Assembly (NCBI RefSeq): GCF_000341245.1
Contig: NZ_ANAD01000196.1
Span: 26,187 to 61,284, forward strand
From: Nocardiopsis halophila DSM 44494
GTDB taxonomy: Bacteria > Actinomycetota > Actinomycetes > Streptosporangiales > Streptosporangiaceae
Length of the DNA: 35,098 nt
Direction: 5' to 3'
Notes under the pieces: generated by a model
Databases searched by the model: none
What the model was told of the DNA's origin: nothing
The model's input: only the letters and a program-made list of their open reading frames with translations
Program-made: the position numbers and the translations under genes
Shown here: piece by piece, positions 14,281 through 21,366 of the stretch
Layout: the number at the start of each line of letters is the position of its first letter
How positions within the stretch are numbered: position 1 is the stretch's first letter

Positions 14281-15155
14281 CTTGGCCGACCTTCGCTCCG
14301 ACGATCGCACTGACCGCCCTCAGCCTGGCCCTGGGCTGGCGCCCGCTACCGCTCCACCCCGCGTGGTCGGCCCGGCTTCTGCTGGTCACCATGGTGGCCA
14401 CGGCACTCGCGGCGGCGAGCACCATCGTATTCACGACGGCCGTGTTCGTCGCCGGCTTCCTTCCCGTCCATGCCGTGGCCGCTGGCGCACAAGGGCGCCT
14501 CCTCCTCGACCACGGCCCCCTGCCCGCCCACCTCGGGGCCGCGGCCTCGGCGCTGCTGGCCACCGGATCGTGGGCCGCGGCACGACTGGGAATCCGCCAC
14601 CGGCGCGACCTGCGCGCGGTTCGCCAGGCGCCCTCACAGGTCACCGGCCAGGACCGCCCGATGGCCATCGCGGTTCCCGGACGCGACGGCGGAGTACTGG
14701 TCTCGCGCGGACTCATGCGGCTCCTGGACCGGGAGCAGCTGCGCGTCGTCTTCCGGCACGAACGGTCCCACCTCCGGCACCGCCACCACATCTTCAGTGC
14801 CCTGGGCGCCCTGTCGGCCGCACTGTTCCCTCCCCTGGCGGTGACCCACCGCAGTCTCCTGCTGTCCCTGGAACGATGGGCCGATGAGGACGCTGTCACC
14901 GACACCGGGGACAGGGCCCTGGTCGCCCGCACACTGGCACGGGTCGCCTTGGCCGACCCCCTCCCCGGACCCGGTCCGCACCCGGCTTTCACGGGCTCGC
15001 ACATCGTCCACCGCGTCCAGGCCCTCATGGGGGCACCGCCCCCGCAGAACCGGTTCGTCGGCCCCGCCCTGCTCAGCGGCACCAGCGTCGCCTCAAGCGG
15101 AATGGCCTCCAGTTCCCTGCAGCTCCACCACCTGTCCGCCCTGATGGTCCTGTGA
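14277..15155 (+). CDS. M56 family (BlaR1-like) membrane metallopeptidase without sensor domain
   Basis: The protein has 292 residues. Three hydrophobic segments lie in the first ~110 residues (TIALTALSLALGW, LLLVTMVATALAAASTIVFTTAVFVAGFLPV, AASALLATGSWAAA), and a further hydrophobic stretch (ALGALSAALFPPLAV) follows the catalytic site. The zinc motif H161-E162-R-S-H165 sits in VVFRHERSHLRHRHH, and the downstream LERWADEDAV supplies the third ligand region. Unlike staphylococcal BlaR1 it has no extracellular penicillin-binding domain, the usual form in actinobacteria. It probably relays an envelope signal to the coupled BlaI repressor. The start is the ATG that overlaps the blaI stop. A possible hairpin with a TCTT tail follows at 15168-15200. 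Confidence 0.9.
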   Translation: MTWPTFAPTIALTALSLALGWRPLPLHPAWSARLLLVTMVATALAAASTIVFTTAVFVAGFLPVHAVAAGAQGRLLLDHGPLPAHLGAAASALLATGSWAAARLGIRHRRDLRAVRQAPSQVTGQDRPMAIAVPGRDGGVLVSRGLMRLLDREQLRVVFRHERSHLRHRHHIFSALGALSAALFPPLAVTHRSLLLSLERWADEDAVTDTGDRALVARTLARVALADPLPGPGPHPAFTGSHIVHRVQALMGAPPPQNRFVGPALLSGTSVASSGMASSSLQLHHLSALMVL

Positions 15156-15282
15156 CGCAGGGAGGCCGAGCCTGAGGACCGGGCATCAGGCCGGGCTCTT
15201 GGGCGCCCTCGGAGTGCGGCCTGTCGCCCCGGGCGCCAGGGGAGAGGGGCGCGTGGTCCCGGGCCGCACGTCGGGGTCCGCC

Positions 15283-15296
15283 GGGGCGATCGCCCC
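15283..15296. promoter_or_regulatory. DosR/OsdR-like palindrome before the usp gene
   Basis: GGGGCGATCGCCCC is a perfect 14-bp palindrome, 54 bp before the universal stress protein start. Its GGG..CCC layout resembles the dyads bound by DevR/DosR-type response regulators, which commonly control usp genes in actinobacteria. No such regulator is in the window. Confidence 0.45.
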
Positions 15297-15350
15297 TGGT
15301 ATCGCCGGGGAGGCGGCGCGACGATCGTGGAAGAGCCGACAGGAGGACGG

Positions 15351-15788
15351 ATGAGCACCGATTCCACCACCGACCTTCCACGCATCGTGGTCGGCGTCGA
15401 CGGTTCCCCTTCGTCGCTGAAAGCGCTCGACTGGGCTCTGGGCCAGGCCCGGGCCACGGGCGCGGCCGTCGAAGCCGTCAAGGCCTGGGACGTACCGGTC
15501 AGCTACGGGATGGAGGCGCTGGTCCTTCCGTACGAGGACCTGGCCAAGGGTGCCCGGGAGACACTGACGGCGGAGGTCGAGGAGCAGGCCGCCGGCTTCC
15601 CCTGGGAGCGCCTGTCGCAGCGGGTCGTGCGCGGGCATCCCGCCGCGGTCCTGGTCGAGCTCGCCTCTGGCGCCGATCTCCTCGTCGTGGGCAGCCATGG
15701 ACACGGAGCCTTCGCCAGCGCCCTGCTCGGGTCGGTCGGCCAGCAGTGCGTCCAGCACGCCCCCTGCCCGGTCGTCGTAGTCCGCTGA
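15351..15788 (+). CDS. universal stress protein (UspA family), ATP-binding type
   Basis: The 145-residue single-domain protein starts with PRIVVGVDGSPSSLKALDWALGQA, the first strand and helix of the Usp fold. It ends with DLLVVGSHGHGAFASALLGSVGQQCVQHAPCPVVVVR. This contains the G-x2-G-x9-G-(S/T) ATP-binding signature, so it belongs to the nucleotide-binding class. Usp proteins accumulate under hypoxia, starvation or redox stress and act as cytoplasmic dimers. AGGAGG (15340-15345 area) precedes ATG 15351 at ideal spacing. The gene is single, and a DosR-like palindrome lies in its upstream region. Confidence 0.95.
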   Translation: MSTDSTTDLPRIVVGVDGSPSSLKALDWALGQARATGAAVEAVKAWDVPVSYGMEALVLPYEDLAKGARETLTAEVEEQAAGFPWERLSQRVVRGHPAAVLVELASGADLLVVGSHGHGAFASALLGSVGQQCVQHAPCPVVVVR

Positions 15789-15809
15789 GGCCGTGCGGCG
15801 GACGCAGGG

Positions 15810-16247
15810 TCAGGGGCGGTCCGCAGGTGCGGCCTGCCAAGTCCACATCAGGGCGATGTCCACTCTGGTGAAGCGTCGGCCCGCCGGGGTGTCCGCCGCG
15901 GTGCACCTGACTCTCAGGCCGGCGGAACGGTGCAGTCGGCCGTCGGGCCGGTGGAAGCTACACCACCTGCCCGGCCGTGGCCCGCGCCTCCCCGCCGTCC
16001 CGTCCGCCGGGCCGTCCACCGGCACGTCGCCGTGCACGTGGTGCGTCCTCTCACCGGCGGCCCGGACGCCCTCCAGGAACGCCGCCACCTCGTCGATGCC
16101 GCGCAGGACCCCGCCCTTCGGGGACCGGACCTCCACATCGTCGGCGTAGACCCGGTGCACCTCCTCGTGGCGCCCCTGGTTTAAGAGCACGGCCAGACGG
16201 GCGAAGAGCTCGGTGACCTCGGCGCGGTCGGTCGTCGTCGTGTCCAC
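15810..16247 (-). CDS. NTF2/SnoaL-like protein with an internally shifted segment
   Basis: The 145-residue protein resembles the SnoaL-like NTF2 fold: EVTELFARLAVLLNQGRHEEVHRVYADDVEVRSPKGGVLRGIDEVAAFLEGVRAAGERTHHVHGDV, later FHRPDGRLHRSAGLRVRCTA and RFTRVDIALMWTW. Between these parts about 17 residues are unlike the family. The neighbouring frame there reads GGEARATAGQVV, which fits the family's third strand. One base missing upstream and one extra C (plus strand, about 15958) would explain it, so the frame leaves and returns. The protein is full length but may be damaged, unless these are sequencing errors. The GTG at 16247 is preferred to the ATG at 16289, which lies inside the operators. 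The gene diverges from marR and is probably its target; function unknown. Confidence 0.75.
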   Translation of the reverse strand: MDTTTTDRAEVTELFARLAVLLNQGRHEEVHRVYADDVEVRSPKGGVLRGIDEVAAFLEGVRAAGERTHHVHGDVPVDGPADGTAGRRGPRPGRWCSFHRPDGRLHRSAGLRVRCTAADTPAGRRFTRVDIALMWTWQAAPADRP

Positions 16248-16261
16248 AGGTCCCACTTTCG

Positions 16262-16317
16262 TTGGTTGCGCCAACATTGGCGCCGCCAACCATATCCGTA
16301 TTCATTGGCCCTGCCAA
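16262..16317. promoter_or_regulatory. three tandem MarR-type operators
   Basis: Three dyads of the form TTGGC-N3-GCCAA occur: TTGGTTGCGCCAA (16262-16274, one mismatch), TTGGCGCCGCCAA (16277-16289) and TTGGCCCTGCCAA (16305-16317). Centres are 15 and 28 bp apart. They occupy the divergent promoter region of the NTF2-like and MarR genes, the third lying just upstream of the marR -10 box TACGGT (16324-16329). Confidence 0.8.
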
Positions 16318-16335
16318 CAGTGTTACGGTGGCCGC

Positions 16336-16776
16336 GTGGACGAGACCCCTGAACGCCTGGCCGGCAAGCCCAGCTGGCTCATCTCCCAGCTGTCCGTACA
16401 CGTCCACCGGCTCGTGGCCGACGCCTTCTCCGCGGAAGGGGCGCGCGGGTACCACTACCGGATCCTGGCCGCCCTCGACGAGTTCGGGGCGACGAGCCAG
16501 ATCCGGCTCGCCCAGCGCAGCAACATGGACCGGAGCGACGTCGTGGCCGCGATCAACGAGCTGGCCGCGCACGGCTTCGTCGAGCGCTCCCCCGACCCCG
16601 ACGACCGCAGGCGCAACCTGGTCTCCCTCACCGACGCCGGGACACAGCGCCTGGAGGAGCTGGAGAAGGTGATCGAGGGGGTCCAGGAAGACCTCCTCTC
16701 CCCTCTCCCCCAGGATGAGCGGGCCGCGCTGTCACGCCTGATGGGCCGGCTCCTCGCCCACCACAGGACACGCTGA
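16336..16776 (+). CDS. MarR family transcriptional regulator
   Basis: This 146-residue protein has the MarR winged-helix layout: an N-terminal dimerisation helix (PSWLISQLSVHVHRLVADAF), then TSQIRLAQRSNMDRSDVVAAINELAAHGFVERSPDPDDRRRNLVSLTDAGTQRLEELE. The second part contains the recognition helix and the conserved wing motif DxRRR. No cysteine that would signal thiol sensing is present, so a small-molecule ligand is more likely. The GTG at 16336 lies 6 bases after TACGGT (16324-16329), the arrangement of a leaderless transcript; no ribosome-binding site of note is present. The three TTGGC-N3-GCCAA dyads between it and the NTF2-like gene indicate autoregulation and control of the divergent gene. 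Confidence 0.93.
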   Translation: MDETPERLAGKPSWLISQLSVHVHRLVADAFSAEGARGYHYRILAALDEFGATSQIRLAQRSNMDRSDVVAAINELAAHGFVERSPDPDDRRRNLVSLTDAGTQRLEELEKVIEGVQEDLLSPLPQDERAALSRLMGRLLAHHRTR

Positions 16777-16803
16777 ACAGAGCCCCGCGGCCGCCGCGCC
16801 CCG

Positions 16804-17397
16804 TCAGCCCGTGCGCGGCAGCGCACCGTCCAGGAGGACCTCCGCCGCCGCCCGTGCATGGCGCCCGTAGTCCCCCTCGCCCAGCACCATCGCGCGGCTG
16901 GCGGCTCCGTCCGCGAGCGTCACGAGTTGTTCGGCGAGCGCGGCGGGCTCGCGGCACCCCAGCTCCGTCAGCAGTTCGGTCACCGACCGCACCATCAGCA
17001 GTTTCTGTTCGCGGGCGTAGGAGTGGACCGCGCTCTGCGGATCGGGGAACTCGGCGGCGGCGTCGATGAACGGACAGCCGCGCACCGGCCCCGTGTCGTC
17101 CGCGGGAAGGCTGAACAGGGCGAGGATCCGCTCTCTGGCAGGGATGCCATCGTCGGCCAGCACACCCTCCAGGGTGCGCCCCGTCGAGGCGAGGTCCTGC
17201 AGGTGGGCGAGGACCAGGTCGCTCTTGGTCCGGAAGTGCGCGTAGAGGGTGCGCTTGGAGACCGGCGCCTGCTCGGCGACCTGCTCCATGCCGGTCGCGT
17301 TGATCCCCTGGACCGCGAACAGCCGGGCGGCGGCGGCCAGGATGCGCTCGCGCCCTCCCCGCCCCTGCCGTCGGGACGCCGTCGTCACCGTGCTCAT
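16804..17397 (-). CDS. TetR family transcriptional regulator
   Basis: The 197-residue protein has a TetR helix-turn-helix: GGRERILAAAARLFAVQGINATGMEQVAEQAPVSKRTLYAHFRTKSDLVLAHL. The ligand-binding half contains VRGCPFIDAAAEFPDPQSAVHSYAREQK, typical of TetR regulators that pair with oxidoreductase or electrophile-detoxifying genes. A cysteine lies in GCPF and could be a sensor, by analogy with NemR; that is inference. ATG 17397 is 5 bases from operator A (17403-17424). The divergent nitroreductase gene has operator B. Both sites have 9-4-9 geometry, so the protein probably represses itself and the nitroreductase together. Confidence 0.95.
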   Translation of the reverse strand: MSTVTTASRRQGRGGRERILAAAARLFAVQGINATGMEQVAEQAPVSKRTLYAHFRTKSDLVLAHLQDLASTGRTLEGVLADDGIPARERILALFSLPADDTGPVRGCPFIDAAAEFPDPQSAVHSYAREQKLLMVRSVTELLTELGCREPAALAEQLVTLADGAASRAMVLGEGDYGRHARAAAEVLLDGALPRTG

Positions 17398-17402
17398 GGG
17401 GC

Positions 17403-17424
17403 AAGTGTACGCATCCGTTTACTT
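17403..17424. promoter_or_regulatory. TetR operator A
   Basis: AAGTGTACG-CATC-CGTTTACTT is a 9-4-9 dyad with two mismatched pairs. Its right arm is identical to that of operator B. It lies immediately upstream of the tetR start codon. Confidence 0.75.
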
Positions 17425-17454
17425 CAGGCGAAGCGGTCGACTACACTCCTCTCG

Positions 17455-17476
17455 AAGTAAACGGCTACGTTTACTT
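17455..17476. promoter_or_regulatory. TetR operator B
   Basis: AAGTAAACG-GCTA-CGTTTACTT is a perfect 9-4-9 inverted repeat, centred 52 bp (about five helical turns) from operator A. It is 20 bp upstream of the nitroreductase ATG. Confidence 0.85.
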
Positions 17477-17495
17477 AAGCCTTGAGGAGAGCCCC

Positions 17496-18185
17496 ATGAG
17501 CGAATCGGTCTTCACCGAACTGAGCGGATACGCGGAGAGGCTGATCCGCGGCCGCCACGCGACACGCGCGTTCCGCCCCGACCCCGTTCCCGAGGACACG
17601 GTGCGCGCGATCTTCGCCCTCGCCGGAAGCGCGCCGTCCAACTCCAATGCGCAGCCGTGGCGGGTCGAGGTGGTCGGCGGCGCTCGGCGCGAACGCCTGG
17701 CGAACGCCCTGCAGGCCGCCCACGCCGAGCGGCGCACGTCGGTCGACCTCCCGTACTCCGAGGACATGTACACCCCCGTCCACCAGGAACGGCGGGCGGC
17801 TTTCGGCGCCGGGCTGTACGGAGCGCTGGGCATCGGCGCCGACGACCACGCGGCACGCGCGGCCTACGACGCAAAGAGCCTGCGCTTCTACGGGGCGCCG
17901 CACGCCGCGTTCCTGTTCGTCACCGGCGACGGCGGGGCGCGACTGGCCGCCGACGTCGGCGCCTACATGCAGACGCTGCTTCTGGCCATGGCCGCCTACG
18001 GCGTCGACAGCTGCCCACAGGGCCTGCTCAGCTTCTACGCCGACACCGTCAGAGATGAACTCGAGGTCGCCGAAGGGAGACTGCTGGTGGGCGTCTCCTT
18101 CGGCTACGCCGACGAGAACGCTCCCGTGAACCGGGTCACCACCGGGCGCGCCGACCTGGAGGCGACCACCGCCTTCCACCTCTGA
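17496..18185 (+). CDS. nitroreductase family oxidoreductase
   Basis: This 229-residue protein is an FMN-dependent nitroreductase-like enzyme. It has LIRGRHATRAFRPDPVPEDTVRAIFALAGSAPSNSNAQPWRVEVV, the classic N-terminal FMN-binding region (R-x-(S/T)-x-R-x-F and APSNxNxQPW), and late AYMQTLLLAMAAYGVDSCPQGLLSFY plus LVGVSFGYADENAPVNR. These enzymes reduce nitroaromatics, quinones or enoates with NAD(P)H in the cytoplasm. TTGAGGAGAG just before ATG 17496 gives a good ribosome-binding site. The TetR operator B sits in its promoter. The pairing of a TetR regulator with a flavin reductase suggests induction by electrophiles, as in nemR-nemA, but the natural substrate is not known. Confidence 0.95.
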   Translation: MSESVFTELSGYAERLIRGRHATRAFRPDPVPEDTVRAIFALAGSAPSNSNAQPWRVEVVGGARRERLANALQAAHAERRTSVDLPYSEDMYTPVHQERRAAFGAGLYGALGIGADDHAARAAYDAKSLRFYGAPHAAFLFVTGDGGARLAADVGAYMQTLLLAMAAYGVDSCPQGLLSFYADTVRDELEVAEGRLLVGVSFGYADENAPVNRVTTGRADLEATTAFHL

Positions 18186-18327
18186 GCGACCGACGTTGGG
18201 AGGTGCCCTCACGCCCACCACCGACTTCCGTTCTAGGGGAGAACCGTTCGTCCGGCTGAGGAGACGGCAGGGGGCGGGTCCCTAGCGTGAGAGGGACGTT
18301 GGATTCGAACCGATTGGACTTCCCGCA

Positions 18328-18582
18328 ATGCCGGTCCTCGACGCCGCCCTGCCGACCGACCTTCTCGCCCAGTACGGGGGCGTCGCCCTCCTCGCCCTCA
18401 CCGGGCTCGCCATGCTGGCCTACGTCGTCTTCATCGTCGCCGCCTTCCTCGGCAGCCTGACCTCGCGGCTCGACTTCGGGATGAAGCTCGTGTGGGCCGT
18501 CTTCATCATCTGCGCGCCGTTCCTCGGCGCCCTCTGCTGGTTCCTGATCGGCAGGAGGAGCGCGGCCGCCATGGCGCGATGA
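18328..18582 (+). CDS. PLDc_N domain small membrane protein
   Basis: The 84-residue protein has two transmembrane helices, YGGVALLALTGLAMLAYVVFIVAAFLG and MKLVWAVFIICAPFLGALCWFLIGRRS. The second matches the phospholipase D nuclease N-terminal (PLDc_N) domain signature, W..i...PflGal.wfliGr. Such proteins are free-standing versions of the membrane anchor of cardiolipin synthases and have no catalytic HKD motif; function is unknown. TAGCGT (18283-18288) could be a -10 box. The 142-bp gap before the gene also holds a GTTCT-AGGGG-AGAAC dyad (18230-18244). No ribosome-binding site is clear. Confidence 0.82.
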   Translation: MPVLDAALPTDLLAQYGGVALLALTGLAMLAYVVFIVAAFLGSLTSRLDFGMKLVWAVFIICAPFLGALCWFLIGRRSAAAMAR

Positions 18583-18645
18583 GGCCGGGGCCGACGAGCA
18601 GGGCCTCGTCCGCCTTCTGTGGGTCCCTTGTGGTTGTCTTCTTCC

Positions 18646-19005
18646 ATGGGTGTTGAAATGGAACGCTTCCTTCGGCTCCTGAACGCGCTGCCCGACGTGG
18701 AGCACAAGGAGTCCGCGCAGTGGACCTCCTTCAGCGTCCATGACAAGAAGTTCGGCTACCTGTGGCCGCGCACCAGGACCGTCGGCCTGAAGCAGACGCT
18801 CTCCGAACAGCTCGCCCTCGTCGCCGAACGGCCCGACGTGTTCGAGGTCCAGTTCACCGCCGGCGGATACGGCTGGGTCGTCGTCCACCTCGACAAGATC
18901 GACCTGGACGAGCTGAGCGAACTCGTCCTGGAGGCGTGGCGGCTCTCGGCGCCTGAGCACCTGCTGGAGGACCTTCCTACTCCGGAGAGCCTCGTGGAGC
19001 ACTGA
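18646..19005 (+). CDS. MmcQ/YjbR family protein
   Basis: The 119-residue protein fits the MmcQ/YjbR fold, a small double-wing DNA-binding-like domain. Features are FLRLLNALPDVEHKESAQWTSFSVHDKKFGYLWPR, then VGLKQTLSEQLALVAERPDVFEVQF, the GYGWVVVHLDKIDLDELSELVLEAWRLSAPEHL end, and no other domain. Family members are abundant and mostly uncharacterised. ATG 18646 is chosen; ATG 18658 is also possible since neither has a ribosome-binding site. It ends before a strong bidirectional terminator at 19057-19094. Confidence 0.85.
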   Translation: MGVEMERFLRLLNALPDVEHKESAQWTSFSVHDKKFGYLWPRTRTVGLKQTLSEQLALVAERPDVFEVQFTAGGYGWVVVHLDKIDLDELSELVLEAWRLSAPEHLLEDLPTPESLVEH

Positions 19006-19056
19006 CCTGCTCGGCTCGCCCGGTGGGATCCGTCGGCCACCGATGCGTCCCATGGG

Positions 19057-19094
19057 CCCCTGATACCCGGCGGGGCAGGGCCGGGTACCAGGGG
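19057..19094. terminator. bidirectional terminator between convergent genes
   Basis: CCCCTGATACCCGGC (19057-19071) pairs with GCCGGGTACCAGGGG (19080-19094) over 15 bp with one mismatch and an 8-base loop. It lies between the MmcQ/YjbR gene and the convergent MFS gene. Confidence 0.85.
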
Positions 19095-19161
19095 TGCGTT
19101 CGGAACAGGTCGGTCACGGGAGCCGGTCGCTTCGGCCGCGCCCGTGCGCCCGTGCGCCCGT

Positions 19162-20395
19162 TCAGACCTTCTGCGCGCCGGACGGCCGGGCCGCGGCGCG
19201 GGTGTGGTGCCGCGTGTCGGCCAGGCCGCACAGCAGGGCGAAGACCAGCGCACCGGCGCCGAGAAGAGCCGCCACCCAGATGGGCGAGGTGTACCCCAGC
19301 CCGGCGCTGATGGTCATTCCGCCGAGGAACGGGCCGAGGGCGTTTCCGATGTTGAAGGCGGAGATGTTGGAGGCCGACGCCAGGTTCGGTGCCCCCTCCG
19401 CCGTGGCCATGACCTTGGCCTGGACAGGCGGAATGACCGCCGCCACCGCTGCACCGAAGACGATGAACATGGCCACGGCCGCGATCTTGCTGTGCACCGC
19501 GAACAGCAGGACGAGCGAGGAGGCGGTGACCGCGGCGAGCACCCCGTACACCGCCGGCATCAGCGCCCGGTCGGCCAGTCGGCCCGCGATGGGCGTGCCG
19601 ATGACCATGCCGACGCCGAAGAGGACGAGCACGATCGGGACCGCGCCGTCGGAGAAGCCGGTGACACCGGTGAGCATGGGGGCGATGTAGGTCACGACGG
19701 CGAGCGCCGGCGCCCACCCCAGGGCCGTGGCCCCGTAGGCCAGCCAGAGGCGGCCGCGCTTGAACACCGCCAACTCGCTTCGGAGGTTGGCGCCCTCCAT
19801 CACCGGCGTGAAGGGGACGAGCCTGAGGACCCCGAGCAGGACGACCACGCCGATCGCGCCGACCGCCCAGAACGTGGAGCGCCAGCCCAGCGCCTGCCCC
19901 AGGGCCGTCCCCCCCGGGCACCCCGACGACGTTGGCGATGCTCAGCCCCATGAACATGATCGCGACCGCCCGGGCCTTGCGGTCCTCGGACACCACGTCG
20001 GCGGCGGCGACGGCGCCGATCCCCACATAGGCGCCTCCCACCAGCGCGGACAGCACCCGCCCGGCCAGCAGGACGCCGTAGCCGGGGGCGAGGGCGCTGA
20101 TCACGCTCGAGGCGATGAACACGACCATGAGCCACACGAGCATGGTCTTGCGCGGCACACGCGTTCCCAGCGCGGCCAGCAGCGGCGCGCCCACGACCAT
20201 GCCCAGCGCGTACCCGGAGACCAGCGATCCCGCGGTCGGGATGGAGATACCGAAGTCACGGGAGATCTCCGGAAGAAGGCCGGCGATGACGACCTCGGTG
20301 GTGCCGATGGCGAACGCGCCCAGCGCGAGAGCGAGCAGCGCCGCGGGCATTCGGGGCGCACTTCGCGAATGCGCCTTGGTCTGAACAGTGGACAT
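19162..20395 (-). pseudogene. MFS transporter (DHA1/AraJ-like) split by a +1 frameshift
   Basis: From ATG 20395 the frame encodes MPAALLALALGAFAIGTTEVVIAGLLPEI...GLSIANVVGVPGG, helices 1-5 of a DHA1-type drug or sugar efflux permease. It then turns into proline/glycine/arginine-rich nonsense. The other half continues in the next frame as TALGQALGWRSTFWAVGAIGVVVLLG to ARPSGAQKV, ending at 19162. The switch falls at a run of seven G (minus strand; C run 19909-19915), where six would restore the frame and a normal ~410-residue protein. It is therefore either a recent loss, a slippage-prone tract, or a sequencing error in a homopolymer. The LysR gene upstream on the same strand is probably its regulator. 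Relatives include chloramphenicol exporters (Cmx/Cml), but the substrate cannot be inferred. Confidence 0.85.
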
Positions 20396-20446
20396 GAGGC
20401 CACTATCGGGAACGCGTTGAACAGGAACAATGCCGAATACCGCAAT

Positions 20447-20471
20447 GATCGGTAAGCCTGGCTTACCGATC
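20447..20471. promoter_or_regulatory. 12-bp dyad over the lysR stop codon, candidate LysR operator
   Basis: GATCGGTAAGCC-T-GGCTTACCGATC is perfect over 12 bp per arm with one central base. It overlaps the lysR stop codon and lies 52 bp upstream of the MFS start. It contains the T-N11-A spacing used by LysR regulators. No T run follows, so an operator is more likely than a terminator. Confidence 0.6.
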
Positions 20472-21366
20472 AGCCGCGCCTCGCCGCGGCGACCTGTGAG
20501 CACTCCTGGACGAACGTGCGAATCCTGGCGTTCTCGTCCGCGGATCTCCACACGGGACCGTACTCGAGCGGGTCGGCGTCCTCCAGGGGGACGTAGGCCA
20601 CGCCACGGGGGGAGTAGCGCTGCGCCACATCGGCCCCCACGGGCGAGATCCCCTTACCGGCCCCGACGAGCGCCAGGGTCTCCTGGAGCGTCGAGGCCTG
20701 CTCCCCGCGCTCGATGGGCCGGCCACTGGGGGTGCGCAGGGGCGTGTTGTGCTCCTGCCAGTACATGGGGACCTCGCCGACGCAGGCGAATACCTTGGTG
20801 TGGGCGAGGTCCTCCAGGCAGACGGATGCGCGCCGCGCGAGAGGATGCCCCGAAGGAACGGCGAGCATCCGCGGGACGGAGAATGCCACGGGACCGCACG
20901 TGAGGTCCTGCTCGTCGATGGGGAACTGGGTGACCAGCACGTCGACCTCGCCCGAACGCAGCGGAGCGATGATCCTGTAGATCTGCGTCTCGGTGATCCG
21001 GGCGTCCACGCCGGGGTGGTGCGCGGTGAACGAGCCGATCACGTCGAGGACGAACTCCCCCGCCGCGGCGCCGAGGAACCCCACGCGCAGGACTCCGTCG
21101 ACGCCGCGGGCGGCGGCCTCCGCCCGTGCGATGCCGTCTTCGATACGCCGGAATCCGGGCTCGATATCCTCGTAGAGCCGCCGCCCCAAGGGGGTGAGCC
21201 GGACCCTGCGGCTGGTCCGCTCGAAGAGCGGCCCCCCGATTCCCCGTTCCGTCTTCTGGACTATCTGGCTGACTCTGGCCCGGGAAATGAAGAGGCGCTC
21301 GGCGGTCCGCCCGAAGTGCAGTTCCTCGGCGAGCGTGAGAAACACTTGGATTTCAAGCCGCTCCAC
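20470..21366 (-). CDS. LysR family transcriptional regulator
   Basis: The 298-residue protein has the LysR winged helix at its very N-terminus (ERLEIQVFLTLAEELHFGRTAERLFISRARVSQIVQKTERGIGGPLFERTSRRVRLTPLGRRLYEDI). A linker helix and a periplasmic-binding-protein-like effector domain follow (VLRVGFLGAAAGEFVLDVIGSF, VDVLVTQFPI, ALVGAGKGISPV). GTG 21366 is chosen because AGGAGG lies 9 bases upstream and the LysR fold starts there; longer ATG starts add an unusual leader. Unlike most LysR genes it is not divergent from its likely target but lies directly upstream of the broken MFS gene on the same strand, with a large dyad between them. Confidence 0.93.
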   Translation of the reverse strand: MERLEIQVFLTLAEELHFGRTAERLFISRARVSQIVQKTERGIGGPLFERTSRRVRLTPLGRRLYEDIEPGFRRIEDGIARAEAAARGVDGVLRVGFLGAAAGEFVLDVIGSFTAHHPGVDARITETQIYRIIAPLRSGEVDVLVTQFPIDEQDLTCGPVAFSVPRMLAVPSGHPLARRASVCLEDLAHTKVFACVGEVPMYWQEHNTPLRTPSGRPIERGEQASTLQETLALVGAGKGISPVGADVAQRYSPRGVAYVPLEDADPLEYGPVWRSADENARIRTFVQECSQVAAARRG

